Origin: Christiangramia salexigens
Lineage (GTDB): Bacteria; Bacteroidota; Bacteroidia; Flavobacteriales; Flavobacteriaceae
NCBI RefSeq assembly: GCF_001889005.1
Contig: NZ_CP018153.1
Span: forward strand, 2,834,001 to 2,898,000
Reading direction: 5' to 3'
DNA length: 64,000 bases
The translations under genes and the position numbers were made by a program. The notes beneath the pieces are model-generated. The model was not told where the DNA came from. It saw nothing but the letters and a program-made list of their open reading frames with translations, and ran no database searches. The stretch's first letter is position 1. Each line of letters begins with the position of its first letter. This document shows positions 1 through 8,362 of the stretch, one piece after another.

Positions 1-838
1 CAAAATTAAAAAACGAGGGGAGAAAGTTCCCCATCTTGCAGCGATTATCGTAGGTAATGATGGAGCAAGTTTAACTTATGTGAATAGTAAGGTAAAGTCC
101 TGTAAGAGGGTGGGTTTTGAATCTTCACTATACAGACTTCCAAATACTGTAAGTGAGCTGGAGCTTCTAGACAAGATAGAAGAGCTTAATCAGAATGATG
201 ATATCGATGGATTTATTGTTCAGCTGCCATTGCCTCCGCAAATTGATACTCAAAAAGTCCTAAATGCTGTAGATCCGGATAAAGATGTAGATGGGTTCCA
301 TCCAACCAACTTTGGGAAGATGGCTCTGGATATGACAACCTTTATTCCTGCAACACCGTTTGGTATTTTAGAGCTGCTGGAACGATATGACATTCCAACC
401 AAGGGCAAGCATACCGTGGTAATTGGAAGAAGTTATATTGTTGGAAGACCCATGAGCATACTTATGGGACGTAGCGGTTTCCCCGGAAACTCAACGGTTA
501 CCTTAACCCATGAGTTTACCAAAAATATTACACAGGTTACTTCTCAGGCAGATATTATTATCATTGCTGTTGGAATACCTGATTTCCTTAAAGCAGAAAT
601 GATCAAAGATGATGCAGTCATCATTGATGTTGGAATTACCAGGGTTCCTGATGATTCAAAAGAAAAAGGATATGTGATTAAAGGGGATGTAGATTTTGAA
701 AATGTAAGTAAACGCGCAGGATACATTACTCCGGTACCCGGAGGAGTTGGTCCTATGACAGTGTCTATGTTATTAAAGAATACACTTCTTGCGAGAGAAA
801 GGCACAAAAAGAGAGCTTTGGAAAATAAGATAAAATGA
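1..838 (+). CDS. folD: FolD bifunctional methylenetetrahydrofolate dehydrogenase/cyclohydrolase (5' truncated by window)
   Basis: Cytosolic one-carbon enzyme that interconverts 5,10-methylene-, methenyl- and 10-formyl-tetrahydrofolate using NADP. The reading frame is open from base 2, so the true start lies outside the window; the GTG at 80 is internal. Family motifs are visible: YVNSKVKSCKRVGF with the catalytic lysine, QLPLPPQ, DVDGFHPTN, the NADP-binding VIGRSYIVGRPMSI, and PVPGGVGPMT near the end. About 278 codons are present out of a usual 290 or so, so only the extreme N-terminus is missing. A hairpin terminator follows directly. Confidence 0.96.
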   Translation, partial: KIKKRGEKVPHLAAIIVGNDGASLTYVNSKVKSCKRVGFESSLYRLPNTVSELELLDKIEELNQNDDIDGFIVQLPLPPQIDTQKVLNAVDPDKDVDGFHPTNFGKMALDMTTFIPATPFGILELLERYDIPTKGKHTVVIGRSYIVGRPMSILMGRSGFPGNSTVTLTHEFTKNITQVTSQADIIIIAVGIPDFLKAEMIKDDAVIIDVGITRVPDDSKEKGYVIKGDVDFENVSKRAGYITPVPGGVGPMTVSMLLKNTLLARERHKKRALENKIK

Positions 839-841
839 TAT

Positions 842-873
842 AAAAAAAGAGGGAATTAAATTCCCTCTTTTTT
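842..873. terminator. Bidirectional hairpin terminator between folD and the DUF1232 gene
   Basis: A-run, GAGGGAATT / AATTCCCTC stem, T-run. It lies between two convergent genes and has runs on both sides, so it can end transcription in both directions. Confidence 0.85.
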
Positions 874-876
874 GTT

Positions 877-1299
877 CTATACCGCTTCGGTTTCTGAATT
901 TTCAAGTTTCCAATCCAGATAACTGTGGAGATCAGATTCAATAAAGCGAAGTGCGAATGTTAACACTGCAAAATCATCTATATAGCCCAATCCCGGGATA
1001 AAGTCTGGTACTATATCTAATGGATTTAAAATATATAAAAATGAAAATGCGATAGATGCTATTGTAAACCATGGGACATCGGTATAAATACCTTTGCGGT
1101 AATCTCTAAGCATTCCATACATCACTTTTCCCAGTTCTGCATACTTCTTAAGCATATTGGAGTTGATGATCTTATCTGCAATTTCCTCATGATTTCTCAT
1201 GGCTACATTTACATCTCCGTCATCAATTTTAGTCACTTCGGTCTTTACGAAATCTTCATCTATTTCTTTTTTCTTTTTTCCGAACATATCATCTATCAT
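877..1299 (-). CDS. DUF1232 (YkvA-like) membrane protein
   Basis: 140-residue protein. The C-terminal half (about residues 65-130) carries the DUF1232 core: a hydrophobic helix, then NPLDIVPDFIPGLGYIDD and a second hydrophobic stretch. The N-terminal half is charged and probably cytosolic. The biochemical role of the family is unknown. It is the last gene of a minus-strand run and starts 12 bases after the AI-2E-type permease gene, so the two are probably cotranscribed. Confidence 0.85.
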   Translation of the reverse strand: MIDDMFGKKKKEIDEDFVKTEVTKIDDGDVNVAMRNHEEIADKIINSNMLKKYAELGKVMYGMLRDYRKGIYTDVPWFTIASIAFSFLYILNPLDIVPDFIPGLGYIDDFAVLTFALRFIESDLHSYLDWKLENSETEAV

Positions 1300-1311
1300 T
1301 TAAAAAATTGT

Positions 1312-2331
1312 CTATAATCTGTCTAGAGAATTTCCATATTCCTTTTTATAAATTTTCAAAATAAGGAGAAACAGGGAAATTAACAATGGTCCAAAAATTA
1401 ATCCTATAAAACCAAAAAGTGGTACCCCAACGATCACGCCAAAAAGGGTGATTAATGGGTGGACACTTGCCAGTTTTTCGAGAACATAAAGTCGTATAAT
1501 ATTATCTGTGGCACCAACCACTACAAATCCATATATTAAAATTGCGACAGCCTGCCAGTCGTTGCCCTGAGAAAACAGTAGAATTGCTACAGGAATAATA
1601 CCTATTGCAGTACCAATAAAAGGGATCATACTCCCAATAGCGGTGATTACGAACCAAAAGAATGGGTCAGGCACTCCAAATATGAGATATCCTATTAGTG
1701 CAATAATTCCCTGTACAAATGCTACTAAGGGAATTCCAAGAGCATTGGATTTAACCAGATTGTCACTTTCCTCTCCAATTATCTTTAGATTATCCTTACC
1801 AAGCGGGATATAGGCGATCATAGAATCTCTCATGGAATGCCTGTTGGTTAGCATATAGTATAACATGAAATACATGATCCCGATGGCGATAAACGCATTA
1901 AAGGTTCCGCCTGCCAGATTCTGGAGATTAGTAGACACCCAGTTGGTCACAGATGTGGTATCTATACTTTCGCTTAGATTATAATCAAGGTAGGTCTCAG
2001 CATTATTTAATTGTTTCTTCAGAGCGCTAAGCACTCTTTCTGAATTAGCAACGGCTTTACCTATTTTAGAGGTGAGCATGAACGCGATGAGTGACACCGG
2101 GATCAAGATGCAAACAAATGAGGCAGTCATCAATAATGTTGCTGCAAGAGGCGCCTTCCAGCCTCTGGTGATCAAGATCTTCATCCATCTTTTTAAAAGG
2201 ACGTATAAAGTAACTGCTCCCAGTATTCCGGAAAGATAGGGAAGGATCTCTTTCGTGATTAAAACCGTAAGAAACAGAATTAGTAGCAGCACAAAGATCT
2301 GGCGTACTAAAGACGGTTTAATTCTATCCAT
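1312..2331 (-). CDS. AI-2E family transporter / PerM-like permease
   Basis: 339-residue inner-membrane protein with hydrophobic segments at both ends and a long soluble stretch around residues 85-135, the usual AI-2E/PerM (YdiK, TqsA) architecture. The stretch with FGVPDPFFWFVITAIGSMIPF and the following GTAIGIIPVAILL match the conserved C-terminal membrane core. Family members have been linked to export of signals or ions, but the substrate cannot be read from sequence. It sits between the VOC gene (33-base gap) and the DUF1232 gene (12-base gap). Confidence 0.88.
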   Translation of the reverse strand: MDRIKPSLVRQIFVLLLILFLTVLITKEILPYLSGILGAVTLYVLLKRWMKILITRGWKAPLAATLLMTASFVCILIPVSLIAFMLTSKIGKAVANSERVLSALKKQLNNAETYLDYNLSESIDTTSVTNWVSTNLQNLAGGTFNAFIAIGIMYFMLYYMLTNRHSMRDSMIAYIPLGKDNLKIIGEESDNLVKSNALGIPLVAFVQGIIALIGYLIFGVPDPFFWFVITAIGSMIPFIGTAIGIIPVAILLFSQGNDWQAVAILIYGFVVVGATDNIIRLYVLEKLASVHPLITLFGVIVGVPLFGFIGLIFGPLLISLFLLILKIYKKEYGNSLDRL

Positions 2332-2364
2332 AAGACTGGTTGATTAGTTATCTTTTAAAACTGA

Positions 2365-2787
2365 TTATTTTGCAAAAAGCTGATCCATATTTTTAAAGGC
2401 TTTGAACTCTAAAGCATTTCCGCTGGGATCTTTAAAGAACATGGTTGCCTGCTCTCCTGGTTTGCCTTCAAACCGAATATATGGCTCAATTATAAAATCT
2501 ATTTCCTTACTTTTTAAAATTTTTGCAAATTCATGAAAAACATCCCACTCCAATACTACTCCAAAGTGTGGTACGGGAACATCTTTACCATCCACAGGAT
2601 TTGAGATGACGGCGGATGTTTCTTCCGGAGCCTTATAGTGGATCACCAGTTGGTGACCAAAAAAATTGAAATCTACCCAGTGATCACTACTTCTTCCTTC
2701 TCCGCAACCCAGTGTTTCTTTATAAAATTTTCTACATTTTTCCAGATCTGAAACAGGTATTGCCAGATGAAAAGGTTGGATCTTCAT
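2365..2787 (-). CDS. VOC superfamily (glyoxalase/bleomycin resistance-like) protein
   Basis: 140-residue single-domain protein. The N-terminus [22 protein letters not shown] and the later [14 protein letters not shown] are classic VOC-fold half-motifs. His at residue 7 and Glu near residue 128 fit metal ligands. Members include dioxygenases, glyoxalases and antibiotic-binding proteins; the substrate here is not predictable. It lies in the same direction as rluF upstream and the permease downstream. Confidence 0.85.
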   Translation of the reverse strand: MKIQPFHLAIPVSDLEKCRKFYKETLGCGEGRSSDHWVDFNFFGHQLVIHYKAPEETSAVISNPVDGKDVPVPHFGVVLEWDVFHEFAKILKSKEIDFIIEPYIRFEGKPGEQATMFFKDPSGNALEFKAFKNMDQLFAK

Positions 2788-2894
2788 GAAATATCATTTT
2801 AAACAGTTATGAATTAATTTATACTTCCTGGAGAAGTATGTTAAAATTAATAAGAACTATGCACAAAATGATAAGGCCTATCGCTAATTATGTG

Positions 2895-3713
2895 TTAAGA
2901 TTTGGTCTTTCGGGGTCTTTTAGGCCTTTTAGGTTTATTAGAACTCGTCTTTGGAGAAACATCAGAATGATCAAGTTTAGAAGCCTCTTCGGTTTTTCTT
3001 GAATCCTCGAGGAGATCATTGATGGTTTTTAATTCCTCTTCGGTAAGTTCACGCCATTCCCCAACAGGAATATCCAGTGTCACGTTCATGATCCTGATCC
3101 TTTTCAGGGAAGTAACCTCATAGTTTAAAAATTCACACATTCTCCTAATTTGCCGGTTCAGGCCTTGAGTAAGAACGATACGAAAGGTATGTCTGCTAAG
3201 TTTTTCTACTTCGCATTTTCGGGTTACAGTGTCTAGGATTGGAACACCTGCGGACATCTTTTTTATAAAATCTGAAGTAATAGGCTTGTTAACGGCGACC
3301 ACATATTCCTTTTCGTGATTGTTTCTGGCGCGAAGAATCTTGTTGACTATATCTCCGTCGTTTGTCAAAAAAATAAGCCCTTCACTGGGTTTGTCTAAAC
3401 GCCCAATAGGGAAGATCCTTTTTGGGTAATTTATATAATCTATGATATTATCTTTTTCTACTCTGGTGTCTGTAGTGCAAACAATCCCTACCGGTTTATT
3501 AAAAGCCAGGTAAACATTAGGTTCTTTTAATTCTGCTTTAGAAACAGATTTTCCATCTACGGCTACATCGTCACCGGGAGTAACTTTCGTGCCCATTTCC
3601 GGCACCTTTCCATTAATTGTAATTCTGCCCTGATCAATTAATTTATCGGCTTCCCGTCTTGAGCAATATCCTAACTGACTTAAATACTTATTAATTCGAA
3701 CTTCTTCTGACAT
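2895..3713 (-). CDS. rluF: RluF/RluB-type 23S rRNA pseudouridine synthase
   Basis: Isomerises a specific uridine in rRNA to pseudouridine. From the ATG at 3713 the protein is 272 residues; the frame stays open upstream, but that extension is low-complexity and overlaps the promoter, so I prefer [11 protein letters not shown]. An S4 RNA-binding domain occupies residues 1-60, followed by the catalytic motif [13 protein letters not shown] with the essential Asp, and [14 protein letters not shown] near the end. The spacing and the LKRIRIMNV stretch are closest to RluF. A basic Lys/Pro/Arg tail of about 20 residues ends the protein. The rluF versus rluB assignment is less sure than the family. Confidence 0.88.
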   Translation of the reverse strand: MSEEVRINKYLSQLGYCSRREADKLIDQGRITINGKVPEMGTKVTPGDDVAVDGKSVSKAELKEPNVYLAFNKPVGIVCTTDTRVEKDNIIDYINYPKRIFPIGRLDKPSEGLIFLTNDGDIVNKILRARNNHEKEYVVAVNKPITSDFIKKMSAGVPILDTVTRKCEVEKLSRHTFRIVLTQGLNRQIRRMCEFLNYEVTSLKRIRIMNVTLDIPVGEWRELTEEELKTINDLLEDSRKTEEASKLDHSDVSPKTSSNKPKRPKRPRKTKS

Positions 3714-3729
3714 AAATAAATTTCTGCCA

Positions 3730-3737
3730 CAAAGATA
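3730..3737 (-). promoter_or_regulatory. -7 promoter element (TATCTTTG) for rluF
   Basis: On the minus strand this reads TATCTTTG, a perfect match to the Bacteroidota TAnnTTTG element, 16 bases before the chosen rluF ATG. No convincing -33 TTG is seen at the usual distance. Confidence 0.5.
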
Positions 3738-3793
3738 CAAGATAAGATTTCGGGAGCTAAGCCTGAAAAAAATTAAAAAAAATAAAAGCCGGG

Positions 3794-3821
3794 GCAACCT
3801 TTTGTAACTTTCAGTCGTCTA
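3794..3821 (+). promoter_or_regulatory. Probable ECF-type promoter (GCAACC-N16-CGTCTA)
   Basis: GCAACC (3794-3799) and CGTCTA (3816-3821) are separated by exactly 16 bases, directly upstream of the ECF sigma gene. This matches the general ECF promoter layout (AAC-containing -35, CGTC -10) rather than TAnnTTTG, which suggests the sigma factor drives its own operon. Confidence 0.6.
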
Positions 3822-3844
3822 TCTAAATAGAAGGCCTTTTGAAT

Positions 3845-4411
3845 ATGGTGAAAGTTATACAGCTTTTTAAAAATGAATCAAGCTTGATCGGGAAGGCCGC
3901 GGTGGGTAACCGAAAAGCCCAGCAAAGGATCTATGACATGTATTCGCCTAAAATGTTAAGTGTGTGCAGGCAGTATATTAAAGATCTGCATCATGCAGAA
4001 GAGGTCATGCTAAATGGTTTTTATAAGGTTTTTAAACATTTGCCGAATTTTAAGTCTGAAGGCAGTTTTGAAGGCTGGATAAGAAAGATAATGATAAGAG
4101 AAGCGATCTCTTTTCTGAGGCAATATAAAAAGTTGAATTTCACTGATGAGGGTAAATACGAATTCGTTCCGATTGGAAATAATATTCAGTCGGAAATGAA
4201 TGTTGCCGAGATTCAAGCTGTGATAGACGACTTGCCAGAAGGTTATAAGATGGTCTTCATACTTTATGCAGTAGAAGGTTACAAGCATTCCGAAATAGCA
4301 GGAATGCTGGATATAACTGAAGGGACTTCGAAATCGCAATTATTTAAAGCCCGTAAGATGCTTCAGGAGAAATTGAAAATTATTAATTCATCGGTTTATG
4401 GTATCAAATAG
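3845..4411 (+). CDS. ECF-type RNA polymerase sigma-70 family factor
   Basis: 188 residues from the ATG at 3845; an in-frame TTG at 3839 would add two residues. Sigma region 2 is visible in residues 15-80 (NRKAQQRIYDMYSPKML, then HHAEEVMLNGFYKVF, FEGWIRKIMIREA) and region 4 in residues 120-180 (LPEGYKMVFILYAVEGYKH, IAGMLDITEGTSKSQLFKAR), a helix-turn-helix that reads the -35 box. There are no extra domains. The gene overlaps the next by 14 bases, the usual arrangement of a sigma factor with its regulator. The promoter before it has ECF character, so autoregulation is likely. The inducing signal is unknown. Confidence 0.93.
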   Translation: MVKVIQLFKNESSLIGKAAVGNRKAQQRIYDMYSPKMLSVCRQYIKDLHHAEEVMLNGFYKVFKHLPNFKSEGSFEGWIRKIMIREAISFLRQYKKLNFTDEGKYEFVPIGNNIQSEMNVAEIQAVIDDLPEGYKMVFILYAVEGYKHSEIAGMLDITEGTSKSQLFKARKMLQEKLKIINSSVYGIK

Positions 4412-5159
4412 ATTCGAAGATCATGTAAAGTCTCAGCTCAGCAAGAGAGAGATCAGACCTTCTGCCGAAAGCTGGAAGAAGCTCAGTGGGAGATTAGATG
4501 AGACCGCTAAGCCTGTAAGGTATAAATGGTGGTTCACTCCATTAGCGGCAGGACTTGCTTTAGTTGTGGCTTCCCTGATATTCGTAAAGCTCAATAATCT
4601 GAATGAAGTACCTGTAGTAAATGCTCCGGAAAAGTTTGAGGAGCCTCAGATTTTGAAAAAAGATAATTACAAAACTAAAGAGGGAATAATAGCCGGAGAC
4701 GAGACTATTGAAAAAGTTTTACCAGCTTCTGAGAATTCTGTTAAGAGAGCTGTTTCGAATAAGTCAGTATATAAAACTCCCGTTTCGGAAAAAATCGCAA
4801 CAATCAATACTGAAGTTGGTGAGTTAAATCGGTCCGAAATGATTGGTCAAACCGGGAAGGAGTTGAAAGATCAGATTTTTGAGATCTCAGAAAAAATAGA
4901 TCAATTATTGACGAAGGTTGCAAAAAAGGAGGCGGAAAAAGGTGAGGTTACCGATGCTGAGGTAGATGCATTGTTAGCCGAGGCTGCTAAAAAGATCAGT
5001 CAAAGGCGGAAATATATAAATGCTGGAGAAGTAAGTCCAGGAGCTCTATTAGCAGAAGTAGAGTTTGAAATGGATCAGTCTTTTCGTAAGGAGATCTTTG
5101 AGTTCCTGAAAGAAGAGTTTTTAAAGGCCAGAACGGCCATTGTTACCAGAAACAAATAG
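4398..5159 (+). CDS. Membrane-anchored probable anti-sigma factor
   Basis: 253 residues. The N-terminal 45 residues are charged and cytosolic-looking, then one hydrophobic segment (WWFTPLAAGLALVVASLIF, about residues 45-63), then a long Lys/Glu-rich periplasmic part with predicted helices (residues 150-245). This topology and the translational overlap with the ECF gene are what one expects of an anti-sigma factor, but I see no zinc-binding HxxxCxxC motif. The function is inferred from position and topology, not from a recognised domain. Confidence 0.6.
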   Translation: MVSNRFEDHVKSQLSKREIRPSAESWKKLSGRLDETAKPVRYKWWFTPLAAGLALVVASLIFVKLNNLNEVPVVNAPEKFEEPQILKKDNYKTKEGIIAGDETIEKVLPASENSVKRAVSNKSVYKTPVSEKIATINTEVGELNRSEMIGQTGKELKDQIFEISEKIDQLLTKVAKKEAEKGEVTDAEVDALLAEAAKKISQRRKYINAGEVSPGALLAEVEFEMDQSFRKEIFEFLKEEFLKARTAIVTRNK

Positions 5160-5271
5160 ACATTATTGTTTAATTAAAATTATCACATCCCTTTGCGGGG
5201 TTATTCATCAATCAATCCTGTTTAGGCTAGTCTTAGATGTGTTTAAAGGGGATCTTATAAATCATTATTCT

Positions 5272-6300
5272 ATGAAAACGATCATTTTTTACGTTGTTAT
5301 TGCTTTGTCAACATTCATTAGTCCTTTGGTGTATGCACAGGAAGGTACAGATAAGTCCAGGCAGGAAATTTATGAGGAAAAAAAGAATGAAATAATTGAA
5401 CGAGAAAAAACGGAGCTGAAACAAAAGCTGGAAAAAATAAATGAAAAGCTGGATAATAAGGAAATCACAGCAGCAGAAGCGGAAGAATTGAAAAAAGAAG
5501 CTGCAGAATTACACGCTTTGAATATTCAGAACCGATTAAGCATCCTTGAAAATGAATTAGAGTTAAAGGAAAGAAACCATAGTTCTGAAGCTTATATTGA
5601 ATTTGGAGGGGATAAGGCGGTAAGCATCCAAGCCAATAGAGAACGAGCAGATAAATACGATAAGAGAACCAGTAATGATATTGTGATAGCGGCTGGTTTT
5701 AATAATGCTTTGAATGATGGACAGTCTCTTAATGATTCAGATTTTAAAATAGGTGGAAGCCGTTTCTTCGAGATTGGCTGGGTGTGGAAAACCAGAGTTT
5801 TTGAAAATTCCAATTGGTTGAGATTCAAATATGGTTTCTCGTTTCAGTTCAATGGCCTTAAACCTATAGATAACGGTTATTTTGTTGAAGCTGGTGAAAA
5901 CACCTTTCTACAGGAATATGAACTGGATCTGGATAAGTCAAAATTCAGGATGGATAATCTGGTAGTGCCGGTACATTTTGAATTCGGGCCTTCCGATAGA
6001 ACTGAAACCTCGCGAAGTATTAGATTCTCTACTGCAGATAAATTGAAAATAGGGCTCGGTGGTTATGCAGGATTCAATATTGGCGAACGTCAAAAATTGA
6101 AGTATAAGCTGGATGGGGACAACCAAAAAGATAAATTAAAAGGGGACTATAATACGAACGATCTCATTTATGGCCTTAGCGGTTATTTAGGCTGGGGAGG
6201 TGCTGCTTTGTATGTGAAATATGATCTTAACCCAGTTTTCGACGCCCCTAATCCTGAACTTCATAACATTTCTTTGGGGCTGAGGTTCGATGTGGATTAA
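5272..6300 (+). CDS. Secreted coiled-coil / outer-membrane beta-barrel protein of the ECF operon
   Basis: 342 residues from ATG 5272, which begins a clear signal peptide ending ...VYAQEG; the longer open frame to 5140 encodes nothing signal-like. Residues 25-95 are an almost pure Lys/Glu heptad stretch, a probable coiled coil. The remainder alternates aromatic strands with Gly turns (for example IGLGGYAGFNIGERQ and LIYGLSGYLGWGGAALYVK) and ends in a strand rich in hydrophobic residues, like a small outer-membrane barrel. It follows the putative anti-sigma gene by 112 bases in the same direction. It may be a target or the envelope sensor of the sigma factor; that is inference. Confidence 0.55.
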   Translation: MKTIIFYVVIALSTFISPLVYAQEGTDKSRQEIYEEKKNEIIEREKTELKQKLEKINEKLDNKEITAAEAEELKKEAAELHALNIQNRLSILENELELKERNHSSEAYIEFGGDKAVSIQANRERADKYDKRTSNDIVIAAGFNNALNDGQSLNDSDFKIGGSRFFEIGWVWKTRVFENSNWLRFKYGFSFQFNGLKPIDNGYFVEAGENTFLQEYELDLDKSKFRMDNLVVPVHFEFGPSDRTETSRSIRFSTADKLKIGLGGYAGFNIGERQKLKYKLDGDNQKDKLKGDYNTNDLIYGLSGYLGWGGAALYVKYDLNPVFDAPNPELHNISLGLRFDVD

Positions 6301-6321
6301 GCAATAAATTTGTAATTTCGC

Positions 6322-6370
6322 AGGACCTTAAAACAATGGAAAATTCCATATTTTTAAGGTCCTGTCTTTT
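6322..6370 (+). terminator. Long nested hairpin terminator
   Basis: AGGACCTTAAAA (6322-6333) pairs perfectly with TTTTAAGGTCCT (6352-6363); inside the loop TGGAAAATTCCA (6337-6348) is itself a palindrome. A T-rich stretch follows at 6367. It ends the ECF operon and separates it from dnaG. Confidence 0.75.
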
Positions 6371-6406
6371 TAAGGTTTATTACGAATAAATTAAAACTCT
6401 TATTAC

Positions 6407-8362
6407 TTGATCACAAAAAATACTATAGATAAAGTTTTCGAAACGGCCCGTGTAGAGGAGGTTATTGGCGACTTTGTTCAGTTAAAAAAATCAGGTAGTA
6501 ACCTTAAGGGTTTAAGTCCATTTACCGAAGAACGAACGCCTAGTTTTATGGTGTCACCTGTGAAGCAGATCTGGAAGGATTTTAGTAGTGGCAAAGGTGG
6601 GAATGTTATTGCCTTTTTAATGGAGCATGAACATTTCACCTATCCCGAGGCCATCAAATACCTTGCGAAGCGATACGGTATTGAAATAGAGGAAACCGAG
6701 CAGAGTGACGAGCAAAAGGAACAGGCAAATGAGCGGGAGAGCATGTATCTGGTCTCAGAATATGCTAATAAATTCTTTCAGCGCACAATGCATGAAAGTA
6801 ATGAAGGCAAAGCAATAGGTCTTAGTTATTTTAAGGAGAGAGGTTTTACTCAAGAAACTATTAAAAAGTTCGATCTTGGTTATTCTCCAGATGAGTGGGA
6901 GGCTTTTACAAAACAGGCTCTCGCAGATGGTTACAAATTAGACTATCTCGAAAAGACCGGTCTTAGCATAGTTAAAGATCAAAAGAAATTCGACAGGTTT
7001 AAGGGTAGGGTAATGTTTCCTATTCATTCCATGTCTGGACGGGTTTTGGGTTTTGGCGGAAGGATTCTATCCAATACTAAAAAAGCGGCCAAATACCTTA
7101 ATTCACCCGAGAGTGATATTTACCATAAAAGTAAGGTGTTGTATGGTATCTATTATGCCAAGCAAGCTATAGCAAAAGAAGATAATTGCTACTTGGTAGA
7201 GGGTTATACTGATGTGATCCAGTTTCATCAAAGCGGTATTGAAAATACAGTTTCTTCATCTGGAACAGCGCTAACACCAGATCAGATTCGACTTATTAAC
7301 AGGCTTACTAAAAATATCACGGTGCTTTTTGACGGTGATGCTGCCGGTACCAGAGCATCTATGAGAGGGATAGATCTTATTCTGGAGCAGGGCATGAACG
7401 TAAAGGTGTGTCCGTTCCCTGAAGGAGAGGATCCCGATAGTTTTGCCAGGTCAAATTCTGAAGATGAATTACGGGAATATCTCCAGGAGAATTCCTATGA
7501 CTTTATAAATTATAAGGCTTCTTTATTGATGGAGGAGTCTAAGAACGATCCTGTTAAGAAGGCAACTCTTATCCGGGATATGGTAAATAGTATTTCTAAG
7601 ATCCCCGATAATATTCAGAGGGAGGTGTATTTGCAGGAATGCTCCAGGATCATGGATATTTCTGAAGAAGTGTTATATGCCAGCCTTGCTCAGATCCAGA
7701 ATAAAAGTCAAAAAACTTCGCCGGAACCCAGGAAGAAGAATATGGAGGTGGTCAAGGAGAACAATTCTCCAAAAACCAAGGTAGACCAGTTATATGAATT
7801 GGAGCGGAAGATCATTAGTTTGCTTGTGCTTTATGGGCGAGAAGAGGGAGAATTTCATGATGTTCTTCTTAAGCAAGATGAGCATGGAGAAATGGTTTAC
7901 GAATCTGAGGTGCAGCATTCAAAGGTTTTTGAAAAGATATTTTTGGATCTGCAGGAGGATGAAATTGAGTTCACCAATGATGATTTTCAGAAATTGTTTT
8001 TGCTGCTTATAGAAAAGCTAAATAGCGAAGATGATTTTGGTGTGGACAAGATCATTAACGAACTGGAAAAATCTCAGGCTGTAAAACTCACCGACATTCT
8101 TATGGAGGAGGAGCAATATGAACTGCACGACTGGGATCGTCATGATATTCCTGTAAAATCCAAAGAACAGGGGATTACACAATATGTCTCTCAAACAATT
8201 TTATCGTTGAGAAGATTTCTTGTTGGACAAAAGATTAATGACCTTCTTGAAGAACTGAAGGAAATTGAAGATGAAACTGATAGAACTGAGAAAATCCAGG
8301 AGATCATGAGTTATACCAGTTTAAGTACTATTTTATCTGACCGCTTGGGTAGGGTTATGTAG
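6407..8362 (+). CDS. dnaG: DNA primase DnaG (zinc-binding residues absent)
   Basis: Synthesises RNA primers for replication, with the DnaB helicase. 651 residues from a TTG start, chosen because TIDKVFETARVEEVIGDFVQ is the normal N-terminus. Domains: CHC2-type N-terminal domain (1-95), catalytic Toprim core (about 255-345) with LVEGYTDVI and the acidic LFDGDAAGTRAS, and a helicase-binding C-terminus. The four zinc ligands usual in CHC2 are replaced: SPFT where CPFH is expected (S37, T40) and DFSSGKGG where CFGCGKGG is expected (D58, S61). The rest of the fold is well conserved, so the gene is surely functional. Its stop overlaps the convergent response regulator gene by 8 bases. Confidence 0.96.
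   Translation: MITKNTIDKVFETARVEEVIGDFVQLKKSGSNLKGLSPFTEERTPSFMVSPVKQIWKDFSSGKGGNVIAFLMEHEHFTYPEAIKYLAKRYGIEIEETEQSDEQKEQANERESMYLVSEYANKFFQRTMHESNEGKAIGLSYFKERGFTQETIKKFDLGYSPDEWEAFTKQALADGYKLDYLEKTGLSIVKDQKKFDRFKGRVMFPIHSMSGRVLGFGGRILSNTKKAAKYLNSPESDIYHKSKVLYGIYYAKQAIAKEDNCYLVEGYTDVIQFHQSGIENTVSSSGTALTPDQIRLINRLTKNITVLFDGDAAGTRASMRGIDLILEQGMNVKVCPFPEGEDPDSFARSNSEDELREYLQENSYDFINYKASLLMEESKNDPVKKATLIRDMVNSISKIPDNIQREVYLQECSRIMDISEEVLYASLAQIQNKSQKTSPEPRKKNMEVVKENNSPKTKVDQLYELERKIISLLVLYGREEGEFHDVLLKQDEHGEMVYESEVQHSKVFEKIFLDLQEDEIEFTNDDFQKLFLLLIEKLNSEDDFGVDKIINELEKSQAVKLTDILMEEEQYELHDWDRHDIPVKSKEQGITQYVSQTILSLRRFLVGQKINDLLEELKEIEDETDRTEKIQEIMSYTSLSTILSDRLGRVM

Noticed and set aside
2813-2853. 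Hairpin ATACTTC / GAAGTAT between the VOC gene and rluF
   Set aside because: The stem is short and there is no U-tract on the transcribed strand, so I do not call it a terminator.
3839-3844. TTG start for the ECF sigma gene
   Set aside because: An ATG follows two codons later and fits better; the difference is not important to the protein.
5140-5271. Upstream extension of the coiled-coil outer-membrane protein
   Set aside because: Signal peptide begins at 5272; the extension overlaps the previous gene and is not signal-like.
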